A DNA stretch of 64,000 nt. It comes from Novispirillum itersonii (GTDB taxonomy: Bacteria > Pseudomonadota > Alphaproteobacteria > Rhodospirillales > Rhodospirillaceae). The DNA lies in the NCBI RefSeq assembly GCF_014205675.1, contig NZ_JACIIX010000013.1:1-64000 (forward strand). Reading direction: 5' to 3'. A program made the translations under genes and the position numbers. The notes under the pieces are model-generated. The model saw only the letters and a list, made by a program, of their open reading frames with translations. It was not told the DNA's origin and made no database searches. Of the stretch, positions 7,734 to 16,854 are shown one piece after another (the stretch's first letter is position 1; each line of letters opens with the position of its first letter).

Positions 7734-8359
7734 CCTCTGCCGTAAAAACCGTCTGGCTGATCCATGGCTGGAGCTACACCCCCGCCCTGTGGGACGCGGT
7801 CGCCGCCGCCCTGTCCGGCGCGCCGCTGCGGCTGGAGCGGGTGGATCTGGGCTATTTCGGGCCGGAACACCGCCCTGTCGGAAGGCCGGATCTGGTGGTC
7901 GGCCATTCCTTCGGCAGCCTGTGGGCCCTGATGCACCCGGATCTGGCCGCCGTGCCGGTGCTGGCCGTCAACGGCTTCACCCGTTTCGCCGCCGCCCCGG
8001 ACTTTGCCGCCGGAGTGGCTCCGCGCGGGCTGGCCCGGATGATCCGGGGAATCAGCAGCGATGCCGCCGCCGTGCTGGCCGGGTTCCGCGCCCAGATCGG
8101 CGATGCCGCCGCCGTGCCGGAGGGACCGCCGGAAAGCGGACGGCTGATCGGCGATCTGGAACGGCTGCGCGATGACATCGCCGCCCTCCATGCAGCCCCG
8201 CTGACGGCACTGGCCGGGGATGGCGATCCGCTGATCCCCCCCGACCACAGCCGCGCCTGTTTCGGTGACAGCGTACGGTTTGTCTCCGGCGGCGGCCATC
8301 TGCTGCCGCTGACCCATCCGGCTGTGGTGGCGGATGCAATCCGGGCCTGCCTGCCGTGA
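7730..8359 (+). CDS. alpha/beta hydrolase, BioH-like pimeloyl-ACP methyl ester esterase
   Basis: The 209-aa hydrolase has an HGW oxyanion-hole motif, the nucleophile elbow GHSFGS, an aspartate in GDGDPLIPP and the catalytic histidine in GGGHLLPL. Sitting between bioF and bioC, it is the obvious candidate for removing the methyl group added by BioC once the pimeloyl chain is complete, the role of BioH in E. coli. It is shorter than E. coli BioH (209 against about 256 residues), mainly in the lid region between the nucleophile and aspartate, so it may be a distinct isofunctional form. Both ends overlap neighbours by 4 nt. Confidence 0.8.
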   Translation: MTSAVKTVWLIHGWSYTPALWDAVAAALSGAPLRLERVDLGYFGPEHRPVGRPDLVVGHSFGSLWALMHPDLAAVPVLAVNGFTRFAAAPDFAAGVAPRGLARMIRGISSDAAAVLAGFRAQIGDAAAVPEGPPESGRLIGDLERLRDDIAALHAAPLTALAGDGDPLIPPDHSRACFGDSVRFVSGGGHLLPLTHPAVVADAIRACLP

Positions 8360-9159
8360 GAACGCCGGACTGGAAAACGACGGTCCGCAGCCGCTTCGAC
8401 AGTGCCGCCGCCACCTATGACCGTGCCGGAGAGGCCCAGCACCGGATTGCCGTCACGCTGGCGGCGGAGATCCGGCAGCGCCTGCCGTCCACGCCGCTGT
8501 CCGGGCTGGAAATCGGCTGCGGCACCGGGTTCCTGACCGCCGCGCTGCTGCCCGCCCTGCCTGCCGGATCCCGGTGGCAGGCCACCGATCTGTCCCCGGC
8601 GATGGTGCAGGCCTGCCTGTCGCGGGTCAGCCCGCCGCCCGGGATCACCCTGACCGGGGCGGTGATGGATGGTGAAGCACCGGAGATGGCCCCGGAACAG
8701 GATAGACCGGTTGATCTGCCCGTTGATCTGGTTGCCTCCAGCATGGCGGTGCAATGGTTCACCGATCTGCCCGCCGGACTGCGGCGGCTGCGGGCCATGC
8801 TGGCTCCGGGGGGATTGCTGGCCGTCACCACGCTGGGCAGCGGAACCTTCGCCGAATGGCGGGACGCCTGCCGGGCGGCAGGGGTCACCCCCGGCACGCC
8901 GCCCTATCCCACGGCTGACGCCCTGCGGATGGCGCTCGGCCCCGGCGCCGAGGTGCGGCAACACCGCCAGCCCCTGCCGTTCCCCGGTGTGGGAGACTTC
9001 CTGCACCACCTGCGCGGCACCGGGGCCCGCACCGCCGCCCCCGGCCACCCTCCCCTGCCCGCCGGGCAGTTGCGGCGGGTGCTGCGGGCACTGCACGGGC
9101 GACCTTTCCTGACCGCCTATGATGTCCTGACTGTTCTGTGGCCTGCGGAGGACCCCTGA
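8356..9159 (+). CDS. bioC: malonyl-ACP O-methyltransferase
   Basis: The 267-aa SAM methyltransferase starts with the BioC pattern RSRFDSAAATYDRAGEAQ and has the SAM site LEIGCGTGFLT plus ASSMAVQWF, the position where BioC proteins keep LA.QWC/F. It methylates malonyl-ACP so that the fatty-acid machinery can extend it to pimeloyl-ACP methyl ester. Translation begins at GTG 8356, overlapping the hydrolase stop (GTGA). It shares 1 nt with bioD. Confidence 0.9.
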   Translation: MRTPDWKTTVRSRFDSAAATYDRAGEAQHRIAVTLAAEIRQRLPSTPLSGLEIGCGTGFLTAALLPALPAGSRWQATDLSPAMVQACLSRVSPPPGITLTGAVMDGEAPEMAPEQDRPVDLPVDLVASSMAVQWFTDLPAGLRRLRAMLAPGGLLAVTTLGSGTFAEWRDACRAAGVTPGTPPYPTADALRMALGPGAEVRQHRQPLPFPGVGDFLHHLRGTGARTAAPGHPPLPAGQLRRVLRALHGRPFLTAYDVLTVLWPAEDP

Positions 9160-9800
9160 TGCGCGGCGTTTTCATGACCGGAACCGATACCGATGCCGGA
9201 AAAACCATCGCCTCGGCCTGCCTGCTGGTGGCCCTGCGCCGCCGCTGGCCACAGGCCGGATACTGGAAACCGGTACAGAGCGGGCTGGATGACCTGCCAC
9301 GCGGCGACACCGGCACCGTCGCCGACCTGACCGGATCCGCCGATGCCGACTTCCCGGCCCCGGCCTATACCTTCCGCGCCCCGCTGTCGCCCGATCAGGC
9401 GGCGGCGCGGGAGGGCGCGGTGATTGATGCCAGCACCCTTACCCTACCCGCCTACGCCGGACCACTGGTGGTGGAAGGGGCCGGGGGCATCATGGTGCCG
9501 GTGGACGGCACCCTGTTGATGCTGGATCTGGCGGAACGTCTGGCCCTGCCGGTGGTGGTGGCCGCCCGCACCGGGCTGGGCACCATCAACCATACCCTGC
9601 TGACTCTGGCCGCCCTGCGATCCCGCAACCTGCGCATCGGCGGGGTGCTGTTCAGCGGGCCGGATCACCCGGACAATATCGCCACCATTGCCCGTCTGGG
9701 CGGGGTGCCGGTGCTGGGCCGCATCCCCCGGCTGCCGGACCTGACCGCCGCTGCCATCGCCACGGCGGCAGACACCCTTGACATCAGCCCGCTGGAATAA
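9159..9800 (+). CDS. bioD: dethiobiotin synthetase
   Basis: The 213-aa ATPase closes the ureido ring of dethiobiotin from 7,8-diaminopelargonate and CO2. It shows the N-terminal P-loop variant GTDTDAGKT, the KPVQSG motif and VEGAGGIMVP. ATG at 9159 is chosen for its strong upstream GGAGGA and TGATG overlap with bioC; an in-frame GTG at 9138 would lie inside bioC. It is the last gene of the biotin operon; no clear terminator follows before the chemoreceptor. Confidence 0.95.
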   Translation: MRGVFMTGTDTDAGKTIASACLLVALRRRWPQAGYWKPVQSGLDDLPRGDTGTVADLTGSADADFPAPAYTFRAPLSPDQAAAREGAVIDASTLTLPAYAGPLVVEGAGGIMVPVDGTLLMLDLAERLALPVVVAARTGLGTINHTLLTLAALRSRNLRIGGVLFSGPDHPDNIATIARLGGVPVLGRIPRLPDLTAAAIATAADTLDISPLE

Positions 9801-9932
9801 GCGGGCAAAGCCGTACGACTGCAAATACCAATGATTACAAAAAATCATAGACAAGTTATCTTTGGTTGAAATCCAAAGGCCCCGGGTGTTTCATCACTGA
9901 ACATGAAGCCGTTATCATGTTCGGGGGTTGCG

Positions 9933-12353
9933 ATGAAAATATCGTATCGGATCTTTGCCGGTTTCTCGGCGGTTCTGGTTCTGCTTCTGGTGGTCGGTGG
10001 CATCGCCACCCTGTCGCTGAACACGGTCAGCGGCCTGTTCACCGAATACCGGACCCTTGCCCGCCAGACCAACGAGGCAGGCCGGGTGGAGGCCAACCTG
10101 CTGACCGCCCGGCTGGAAGTGAAGAACTTCCTGCTTCACGCCCGCCCGGAAGACATCAGCGCCTTCAAGGCCCGTGTCACCGAGACCTTACAGGCGGCGG
10201 AGGCCTACCAGTCCCTGATCACCGCCCCGGAAGAACAGGACGCCATCCGCCGGACGGTGCAGGATCTGCGCAACTACGCCGCCGCCTTTGATCAGGTCAC
10301 AACCCTGCAGGCCCGGCGGGACAGTCTGGTTGACGGCCCCCTCGGCCAGACCGGCGCCCAGATTGAACGCGACCTGACCGACGTGATGAAAGGGGCGATG
10401 CAGGCCGATAACGCCTCCGCCGCCTATACCGCCGGGCTGACCCTGCGGCACATCCTGCTGGCACGGGTTCACGTCCTGAAATACCTGCTGGAAGAAAGCG
10501 AGGATGCCTACCGGCAGGTCCACGCCGAGCTGGATGCCTATCAGCAGAGTGCGCAGACCCTTATGGAATCCCTGCGGGCCGCCGACCTGAAGACACGCGC
10601 CGAGGCAGCCCACAAGAGCACGGCCGCTTACCGCGAAACCTTCGAGGCGATCCATAAGGCCATTACCGACCGCAACGCCATCACCACCAGCACGCTGGAC
10701 CGCATCGGCCCGGCAGTCGCCGCCGCTATTGAGGACCGGACGCTGACCGTCAAGGCCCGGCAGGACGATCTGGGGCCGCGCGCCACCGACCGCATCCGGC
10801 GGGATACGCTGATCTCCGTCGTGGTGTCGGTGTTTGCCATCGCCAGCGGCATTCTGGCGGCCTTCTTCATCGGGCGCGCCATTGCCACCCCGGTCATCGG
10901 CATGACCCGGTCGATGGGCGATCTGGCCCGGGGCAATCTGGAGACTGTCATCCCCGGCATCGGGCGGAAAGATGAAATCGGCCTGATGGCGGACTCCGTT
11001 GAGCACTTCCGCCAGCAGATGGTGAAGGTGAAGGAACTGGAAGCCCGGCAGGAAGCCGATAAGAAGCGGGCGGAAGCCGAGCGGAAGGCGGCGATGATCC
11101 AGATGGCCGACCGCTTTGAAGAGGAGATCGGTGATATCGTCAACACCGTCGCCGCCGTCTCGACGGAACTTGAGGCCTCGGCCAAGGTGATGTCCACCAC
11201 CGCCAACCAGACCGCCGTTGACGCCACCACCGTTGCCGCCGGGGCCGAGGAAGCCGCCGCCAATGTCGGCACCGTTGCCTCCGCCGCCGAAGAGCTGGCG
11301 GCATCGGAAAGCGAGATCAGCCGTCACGTCCATAAATCATCGGAAGTCGCCGGTCAGGCCCGCCATCAGGCTGACCGCACCCGGGAGACGGTCGTCAAGA
11401 TGGTTGATGCCGTCAGCAAGATCAGCGAGGTGGTCCGCCTGATTTCCGACATCGCCGCCCAGACCAACCTGCTGGCGTTGAATGCCACCATCGAGGCTGC
11501 CCGCGCCGGAGACGCCGGAAAAGGGTTTGCCGTGGTGGCCAACGAGGTGAAGAGTCTGGCCAACCAGACTGCCCGTGCCACGGATGAAATCGCCGCCCAG
11601 ATCGGCAATGTGCAGACCGTGACCAATGAGTCCGCGCAGGCGATTCAGGGGGTTGCCAACACCATTTCAGAAATCGACGCGATCGCCAGCTCCATCGCCG
11701 CCGCAGTGGAACAGCAAACCGCCGCCACCGGCGAAATTGCCCGCAATGTGGAACAGGCCTCGGCCGGAACCCGCGATGTTACCCGCAGCATCCAGTCGGT
11801 GACGCAGGCCGCCGGGGAAACCGGGGCGGCCGCCACCCAGATTTCCGGGGCTGCCGCCGACCTGTCGCGGCAGGGCGAGGTGCTGCGGCGGCAGGTGCAA
11901 TCCTTCCTCAACCGGGTGCGCTCCGACAACGACGTGACGGTCCTGATGGAATGGGACCCCCGGCTGGAAACCGGCCATCCGGAGATTGACCGCGACCACC
12001 GGGAGTTTCTCGACCTGCTGAATGACTATTACCGTCAGATGCAGTCCGGACAGGGGAAAGACAGTGTCAGTGCCATGCTGACAAAGCTGAAGGCGCATTT
12101 TGATCCGCATCTGGCGCTGGAGGAACGGGAAATGAGCCGGACCGGCTACCCCGACCTTGATCCGCACCGGCAGGCCCACCAGCGGTTCCTCGCCGATCTC
12201 GACGGGCTGGTCCGACAGGATGCCGCCGGGCAGGATGTCAGCATTCAGGCCCTGACCTTCATTTCGCAGTGGCTGGGCGATCACACCCTGAAATATGACA
12301 AAGCCTTCGCTCAGTTCCTGACCGGGGCAGCCCGGCAGCAGGGGCACGGGTAA
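9933..12353 (+). CDS. methyl-accepting chemotaxis protein with C-terminal bacteriohemerythrin domain
   Basis: The 806-aa receptor has TM1 near residues 7-30, a long helical periplasmic sensor, TM2 near 297-317, a HAMP domain ([20 protein letters not shown]...), a cytoplasmic signalling hairpin with the conserved [21 protein letters not shown] tip, and a hemerythrin domain from about residue 672. The di-iron ligand pattern is visible: [19 protein letters not shown] and H...H in [10 protein letters not shown]. Hemerythrin-MCP fusions such as DcrH sense O2 or redox state, so this is a likely aerotaxis receptor. ATG 9933 is preferred over 9903 because the membrane helix then starts normally. Confidence 0.92.
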   Translation: MKISYRIFAGFSAVLVLLLVVGGIATLSLNTVSGLFTEYRTLARQTNEAGRVEANLLTARLEVKNFLLHARPEDISAFKARVTETLQAAEAYQSLITAPEEQDAIRRTVQDLRNYAAAFDQVTTLQARRDSLVDGPLGQTGAQIERDLTDVMKGAMQADNASAAYTAGLTLRHILLARVHVLKYLLEESEDAYRQVHAELDAYQQSAQTLMESLRAADLKTRAEAAHKSTAAYRETFEAIHKAITDRNAITTSTLDRIGPAVAAAIEDRTLTVKARQDDLGPRATDRIRRDTLISVVVSVFAIASGILAAFFIGRAIATPVIGMTRSMGDLARGNLETVIPGIGRKDEIGLMADSVEHFRQQMVKVKELEARQEADKKRAEAERKAAMIQMADRFEEEIGDIVNTVAAVSTELEASAKVMSTTANQTAVDATTVAAGAEEAAANVGTVASAAEELAASESEISRHVHKSSEVAGQARHQADRTRETVVKMVDAVSKISEVVRLISDIAAQTNLLALNATIEAARAGDAGKGFAVVANEVKSLANQTARATDEIAAQIGNVQTVTNESAQAIQGVANTISEIDAIASSIAAAVEQQTAATGEIARNVEQASAGTRDVTRSIQSVTQAAGETGAAATQISGAAADLSRQGEVLRRQVQSFLNRVRSDNDVTVLMEWDPRLETGHPEIDRDHREFLDLLNDYYRQMQSGQGKDSVSAMLTKLKAHFDPHLALEEREMSRTGYPDLDPHRQAHQRFLADLDGLVRQDAAGQDVSIQALTFISQWLGDHTLKYDKAFAQFLTGAARQQGHG

Positions 12354-12504
12354 GCCTGCGCCACACTCCCTGCGAGATTCCACTTAAAATTCACGTTAAT
12401 AAAAACCATTCCCCTCAGACATGCACAAAACACATAATGACTATGTGCAAAATATCCTTTCTAAATGGTCAGGATGTGGAATACAGCTGTCCTCCACGAT
12501 AACA

Positions 12505-12562
12505 GTGTCCGACAATCGCACCGCCCCCGGCCGTCCCCCGCCGGGGGCGGTGGTCCGGACAC
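12505..12562 (+). promoter_or_regulatory. large two-part hairpin in the leader of the symporter gene
   Basis: A 12-bp GC-only stem (12519-12530 with 12541-12552, 10-nt loop) sits inside an outer 7-bp stem GTGTCCG/CGGACAC (12505-12511 with 12556-12562). The structure ends 3-4 nt before the AAGAGGAG ribosome site of the gene at 12581 and has no U-tract, so it is not a standard terminator. It could influence translation or RNA stability. Confidence 0.5.
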
Positions 12563-12580
12563 CCAAGAGGAGACTCCCCC

Positions 12581-13852
12581 ATGTATTCCCAGTGGGTCCG
12601 CATTCCGCTGTGGCAGCGGGTTCTGGCCGGGTTCGCCCTCGGCGCGCTGGCCGGATGGCTGGCGGGACCGTCGGCCAAAGACTGGTTCAAGCCGGTCGGT
12701 GACCTCTACATCAGCCTGATCCGCATGGTGGTGATCCCGCTGCTGCTGACCAGCATCATTTCCTCCGTCGCCAATCTGCACGGCGTCGGCGGTGCGGCCC
12801 GGCTGGGCACCAAGACCATCGGCTATTTCATCCTGACCGCCGTCTTCGCCTCGCTGATCGGGCTGGGCACCGGCCTGCTGCTGGAACCCGGCCTCGGCCT
12901 CGGCCAGCTTGCCCTTCAGGACGTGAAGCCGAAGGTGATCCCCGGCCCGCTGGAGGTGCTGCTGGGCGTGGTGCCGTCCAACCCGTTCAAGGCGATGGCT
13001 GACGGCAACGTGTTGCAGGTGCTGTTCTTTGCGCTGGTGATCGGCGCAGTTCTGGCGGTGATGGGCGACAAGGCCGCAACGGTGCGCACCTTCGTCAACG
13101 AAGCCAATGACGTGGTGATGAAGGTGGTGAAGATCGCCTTGCAGCTCACCCCGATCGGCACCTTCGGCCTGATTGCCTGGGTGGTCGGCGTTTACGGTGC
13201 CGGGGCGCTGGCGCCGCTGGCCAAGTACATCGTCGCCGTCTATGTCGCCTGCGCCATCCATCTGGTGGTGGTTTACGGCGGCCTGACCTGGCTGCACGGC
13301 CTGAACCCGCTGAAGTTCTTTAAGGGGGCCGCCCCGGCGACGCAGGTGGCCTTTGTCACCGCCTCCTCCTTCGCCAGCCTGCCGATGACCCTGTCCAGCA
13401 CCGTCAACCGACTGGGCGTGGCGCGGGAATATGCCAGCTTCGCCGTGCCGCTGGGCGCGTCGATGAAGATGGATGGCTGCGGCGCGATTTTCCCGGCGAT
13501 TGCCGCCATCTTCATCGCCCAGTACACCGGCGTGGAGCTGTCCACCGGGGCCTATGTGGCGATTTTCGTCACCGCCGTCATCGGCTCTCTGGCCACCGCC
13601 GGGGTGCCGGGCCCGTCGATCGTGATGCTGACCCTGACCCTGAACGCTGTCGGCCTGCCGCTGGAAGCCATCGGCTACATCATCGCCGTTGACCGGGTGG
13701 TGGACATGATGCGCACCGCCACCAACGTCACCGGTCAGGCACTGGTGCCGGTGCTGGTCGCCCGCACCGAAGGCCTGCTGAACAAGGATGTCTTCAACGG
13801 CGCTTATCTGGCCGACGACGACACCCCGGTTGCCGCCGTCGAGAAAGCGTAA
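12581..13852 (+). CDS. dicarboxylate/amino acid:cation symporter (DctA/GltP family)
   Basis: The 423-aa inner-membrane protein belongs to the DAACS family, which imports C4-dicarboxylates or acidic amino acids with H+ or Na+. The serine-rich hairpin is ASSFASLPMT, the TM7-like motif is GASMKMDGCGA, and the HP2 region has AGVPGPSIVM. TM8 with IAVDRVVDMMRTATNVTG carries substrate-contact residues. An AAGAGGAG site precedes ATG 12581. The last 201 bp are duplicated at 16078-16278 beyond a restriction-modification island, so the present 3' end may derive from the incoming DNA. Substrate preference cannot be set from sequence alone. Confidence 0.9.
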   Translation: MYSQWVRIPLWQRVLAGFALGALAGWLAGPSAKDWFKPVGDLYISLIRMVVIPLLLTSIISSVANLHGVGGAARLGTKTIGYFILTAVFASLIGLGTGLLLEPGLGLGQLALQDVKPKVIPGPLEVLLGVVPSNPFKAMADGNVLQVLFFALVIGAVLAVMGDKAATVRTFVNEANDVVMKVVKIALQLTPIGTFGLIAWVVGVYGAGALAPLAKYIVAVYVACAIHLVVVYGGLTWLHGLNPLKFFKGAAPATQVAFVTASSFASLPMTLSSTVNRLGVAREYASFAVPLGASMKMDGCGAIFPAIAAIFIAQYTGVELSTGAYVAIFVTAVIGSLATAGVPGPSIVMLTLTLNAVGLPLEAIGYIIAVDRVVDMMRTATNVTGQALVPVLVARTEGLLNKDVFNGAYLADDDTPVAAVEKA

Positions 13853-13871
13853 GCAGATCACACTGTAACAT

Positions 13872-13901
13872 GGCCCCCCGCCGGACGCTCCGGGGGGGGC
13901 T
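13872..13901 (+). terminator. GC-rich hairpin after the symporter gene
   Basis: A stem of about 12 bp, GCCCCCCGCCGGA against TCCGGGGGGGGC with a 3-nt loop, begins 20 nt after the stop. It lacks a good U-tract, so termination strength is uncertain. It differs in sequence from the terminator after the duplicated 3' end at 16301. Confidence 0.5.
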
Positions 13902-13952
13902 CTGTGCGGAGGGGAGGCACAGGTGTATTTTTAGGTCCTCTCAGGCAAAAAT

Positions 13953-14942
13953 TCATACCTGCGGTATTGCCGTAAGCGATTCAATGCGGCGTCGGAAATC
14001 ATCGTATTCATCACCAGATCTGCACAACAAGGCATCCAGAAAATAAAATCGATTGGTCGTTGGGGACTCTTTCCGGGCTTTATCCGTGTCCAGCCGCCCG
14101 ACATTGTGGACAGTCCAAAATTCTGTATAACCGTCCAGCTTTGCCTTTCGGTGACTCTTCTCAGCTTCACCGATGCGATTGTGGATGTTAGAGCCATCTT
14201 TTCCACTCTTAACCTCAATCGCAGCGACGTTCCGGAAATGCTGATGCTCCATTTCTTCGCGAATGATGATGTCAGGGTCTTGCGCAAACTCAATCCGTAC
14301 CGAACGACCCGCGGCACTCTTCACCACTATAACCTTTTCGTGAACATCATCGATCGCATGGGCGACGATCTCCTTGATAATCTGAAAAACCTGCTCAATG
14401 CCTTCATTCCCGCGCTGATTATTGGCTCCACCTCGAAGCTGCGGGCCGACAGTCAACAAGGTCAAATCATCCAGTAATTCCCGACTGATCCGCAAAGGAC
14501 CGACACCAGCCAGTAGCGCCGATGCAGTCAAGCAGAAAGCCTTACATAGATCAGAGAGATGAGCCGTTGCCACCTTACTGATCTTGCCCTTTTCTTCCAT
14601 CGACTTAAAATGCGCGACGCCAAAACCTTTGTCGCGACCATAAAACTCCTTCTGGCTGTAACCCATCAACAGCCGGTAATACCCCAAAAGGTAGGGATTC
14701 GCTTCCAGAATGGCAGGGACGGCGAAGAGCAACTCAGCCCGTAGGCCGTACTGCGCAAGAGTTGCCAAATCTGCCGCAGGAACATACCCGGCAAGCTGCT
14801 TGTCAAGCTTGGCAATGTCCATGCTCCGCACGGTTTCAAGCAAAGCATTTTGCAGATAGACACCCCGTAACCGCTGAAGAGCAACAGCGAAGTCGATTTG
14901 TAGCTTCGGCGGTGGGAAATTGATGTTGCTCGCTGCCGTCAT
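13953..14942 (-). CDS. type II restriction endonuclease, XcyI/Cfr9I-like family (predicted CCCGGG)
   Basis: The 329-aa protein resembles the XcyI family of type II endonucleases. The N-terminal half has NPYLLGYYRLLMGYSQKEFY. A PD-(D/E)xK-type active site is visible in the C-terminal half as DPDIIIREE followed about 15 residues later by AAIEVKSGKDG. It would cut unmodified DNA; recognition of CCCGGG is inferred from the family and from the N4-cytosine-type partner. It overlaps the methyltransferase stop by 4 nt, so the methylase is read first. Base composition is visibly more AT-rich than in the flanking genes, a sign of transfer. Family assignment is from recall of conserved motifs. Confidence 0.72.
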   Translation of the reverse strand: MTAASNINFPPPKLQIDFAVALQRLRGVYLQNALLETVRSMDIAKLDKQLAGYVPAADLATLAQYGLRAELLFAVPAILEANPYLLGYYRLLMGYSQKEFYGRDKGFGVAHFKSMEEKGKISKVATAHLSDLCKAFCLTASALLAGVGPLRISRELLDDLTLLTVGPQLRGGANNQRGNEGIEQVFQIIKEIVAHAIDDVHEKVIVVKSAAGRSVRIEFAQDPDIIIREEMEHQHFRNVAAIEVKSGKDGSNIHNRIGEAEKSHRKAKLDGYTEFWTVHNVGRLDTDKARKESPTTNRFYFLDALLCRSGDEYDDFRRRIESLTAIPQV

Positions 14943-15841
14943 GCGGCCGGGATCCTTATCACGTTGCTGTTCTGCCCTTGCAGGCGATCAGCCGCCAATG
15001 CCACATACTCGGGGTTCAATTCAATTCCCACGTATTGCCGGTTTTCGTCCTGACACACGAGACCGACTGTTCCAGACCCAAAGAACGGATCAAGAACATA
15101 ATCACCTGGCTCGCTCGAAGCCTGGATGCATGGCCGAATCAAATCCGGCGGGAAAGTGGCAAAGTGTGCACCAGAAAAAGGCTTTGTATTCACATTCCAG
15201 ACTGAGCGGCGATTTCGCAACCCACCACCATCTGCGGGCTCTCGAACGGCCTGCCAGTCGTAGTAGTACTTTTCTGATTTAGTAAGCATAAACAGGAACT
15301 CATGCGAACGAGCAGGCCGGTCCTTGACGCTCTCAGGCATTGCATTTGGCTTATTCCACACAATGTCACTCCGCAGATACCAGCCGTCCGACTGCAATGC
15401 GAACGCCAGCCTCCACGGAATGCCAATCAAGTCTTTTGGCTTCAAGCCTTCGGGTGTATCAGGACGAACGTCCATTGCCCGGGCTGGGTTCTTTTTGTCG
15501 GGAGCACGATAGCCCCGATTGCCGCTGGTATAGCCGTCACCAATATTCAGCCAGAGGGTGCCATCATCAGTCAGGACCCGGCGTACCTCGGCGAAAATAG
15601 TCACTAGCCGATGCAGGAACTGAGGCATGGTGCCCTCAAGCCCGATCTGTTCCTCAATGCCATAATCCCGCAATCCCCAATAAGGGGGAGATGTGACCAC
15701 ACAACGCACAGACCCGGAAGGCAAACGGCGCAGCACGGTCAGAGCATCTCCCTCATAAAGCGTCGAGCCACACAAAGTAAGAGGCTCGGGTCGCTGAATT
15801 CGTTCAACGCCAGAAGGTGTGACTATTCTAGTTTTTGCCAT
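14939..15841 (-). CDS. site-specific DNA methyltransferase (N4-cytosine, beta class) of the type II system
   Basis: The 300-aa enzyme has the catalytic motif TSPPYWGLRDYG (motif IV, SPPY typical of N4-cytosine and some N6-adenine methylases) ahead of the SAM-binding DPFFGSGT (motif I), the beta-class order. It protects host DNA from the adjoining endonuclease and resembles M.Cfr9I/M.XcyI, which modify CCCGGG. It is the first gene of the pair. The 236 bp upstream hold its promoter region but no recognisable controller (C-protein) gene. Codon use is more AT-rich than in the host. Confidence 0.85.
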   Translation of the reverse strand: MAKTRIVTPSGVERIQRPEPLTLCGSTLYEGDALTVLRRLPSGSVRCVVTSPPYWGLRDYGIEEQIGLEGTMPQFLHRLVTIFAEVRRVLTDDGTLWLNIGDGYTSGNRGYRAPDKKNPARAMDVRPDTPEGLKPKDLIGIPWRLAFALQSDGWYLRSDIVWNKPNAMPESVKDRPARSHEFLFMLTKSEKYYYDWQAVREPADGGGLRNRRSVWNVNTKPFSGAHFATFPPDLIRPCIQASSEPGDYVLDPFFGSGTVGLVCQDENRQYVGIELNPEYVALAADRLQGQNSNVIRIPAA

Positions 15842-16077
15842 GAGGAAAGGCCCTTATGGGCTGTTACGACGAGTTATACAAAAATACATGAAAGCGCCCC
15901 ACGACCGTACTGCTTCGAACGATAATGACTTTGCAGCAGCAGTTGCAGCAGAAACAGCCCCCTACTATCGAGCGATGGGAAGTATTTTAAAACCGCAAAA
16001 AAGGCAAGCCAAGTCTCATAGTTTACATTTTCAGGTATGACGCTTAAGGTCGAGCTCCCTACACCCACGGGCGCGCG

Positions 16078-16278
16078 GGCCTGCCGCTGGAAGCCATCGG
16101 CTACATCATCGCCGTTGACCGGGTGGTGGACATGATGCGCACCGCCACCAACGTCACCGGTCAGGCGCTGGTGGCGGTGCTGGTCGCCCGCACCGAAGGC
16201 CTGCTGAACAAGGATGTCTTCAACGGCGCTTATCTGGCCGACGACGATACCCCGGTTGCCGCCGCCGCGAAAGCGTAA
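16078..16278 (+). pseudogene. duplicated 3' end of the DAACS symporter gene
   Basis: These 201 bp match 13652-13852 at a constant offset of 2426 with about five mismatches and no gaps, ending at the same TAA. They would encode the last 66 residues (GLPLEAIGYIIAVDRVVDMM onward) with no start codon. A strong terminator follows at 16301. The simplest reading is that this is the original 3' end of the host gene, displaced when the restriction island arrived with its own copy of the gene end. Confidence 0.92.
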
Positions 16279-16300
16279 CGGCACGCCACCCCCGACACAG

Positions 16301-16332
16301 AAACCCCCGCCGGGACGGTCCGGCGGGGGTTT
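16301..16332 (+). terminator. intrinsic terminator behind the duplicated symporter 3' end
   Basis: A 13-bp perfect stem AAACCCCCGCCGG/CCGGCGGGGGTTT with a 6-nt loop, followed by a T-rich CTGCTATTTT. The A-rich left arm means it can also act for the minus-strand pentapeptide gene that ends at 16355. Confidence 0.88.
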
Positions 16333-16354
16333 CTGCTATTTTGGGGCGGAGCCT

Positions 16355-16735
16355 TCAGCCGGTCTTCTCTTCGTAGGCCGCGAAAAGATCCGTCACCAGA
16401 ACACCATTGATCCGCATGCCGGTCACATCGGCGTCGTCGATCTGCGCCCCGGCCAGCGAGACCCCACGCAGGGTCACGCCGGACAGATTGGCATCGGTAA
16501 TGATGGCTCCGGACAGGGTGACATTGTTGAAACGCGCCCCGGCAAGGCTGACATCCTCAAACCGCGCGTCACTCAGATTGGTGTCGGTGAAGGTCGCTTT
16601 GGTCAGAACGGCGAAAAACCGTGCCCCGGAGAGGTTGACGCCATCGAAATCAGCGCCCGCCATATCGGCCCGCCGATACTGCATGCCCTGCATCTGCGGG
16701 CCGTCAAAAGGGGTCTCGTCGTGCTGGCCACTCAT
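16355..16735 (-). CDS. pentapeptide-repeat protein
   Basis: The 126-aa protein consists mostly of pentapeptide repeats of the A(D/N)LXX type: YRRADMAGADFDGVNLSGARF, then TNLSDARFEDVSLAGARFNN and ANLSGVTLRGVSLAGAQI. About 15 repeats would form a right-handed quadrilateral beta-helix. ATG 16735 is chosen because CCGGAGG lies 7 nt upstream; an in-frame upstream ATG at 16798 lacks this. Some pentapeptide proteins mimic DNA and protect gyrase, but most have no known role and nothing nearby sets one here. Confidence 0.82.
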   Translation of the reverse strand: MSGQHDETPFDGPQMQGMQYRRADMAGADFDGVNLSGARFFAVLTKATFTDTNLSDARFEDVSLAGARFNNVTLSGAIITDANLSGVTLRGVSLAGAQIDDADVTGMRINGVLVTDLFAAYEEKTG

Positions 16736-16854
16736 CGCGGCATCCTCCGGGCAGTCACAGTGATCCTGATTAAGGACAGACTTCCCCACCCTTTGCAATC
16801 AAGGGTTCTGCACACCGGATTTGCCCATCCCGGTTCCGGCGGGCGGAGACACCC

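Noticed and set aside
9138-9158. Upstream GTG start for bioD
   Set aside because: Adds seven residues inside bioC; ATG 9159 has a strong GGAGGA site.
15842-16077. Controller (C-protein) gene upstream of the methylase
   Set aside because: No helix-turn-helix frame is present; small frames here are shadows or lack starts.
16078-16278. Minus-strand frame over the duplicated gene end (15874-16284) as a gene
   Set aside because: The same antisense frame exists over the intact symporter; it is a shadow of its coding sequence.
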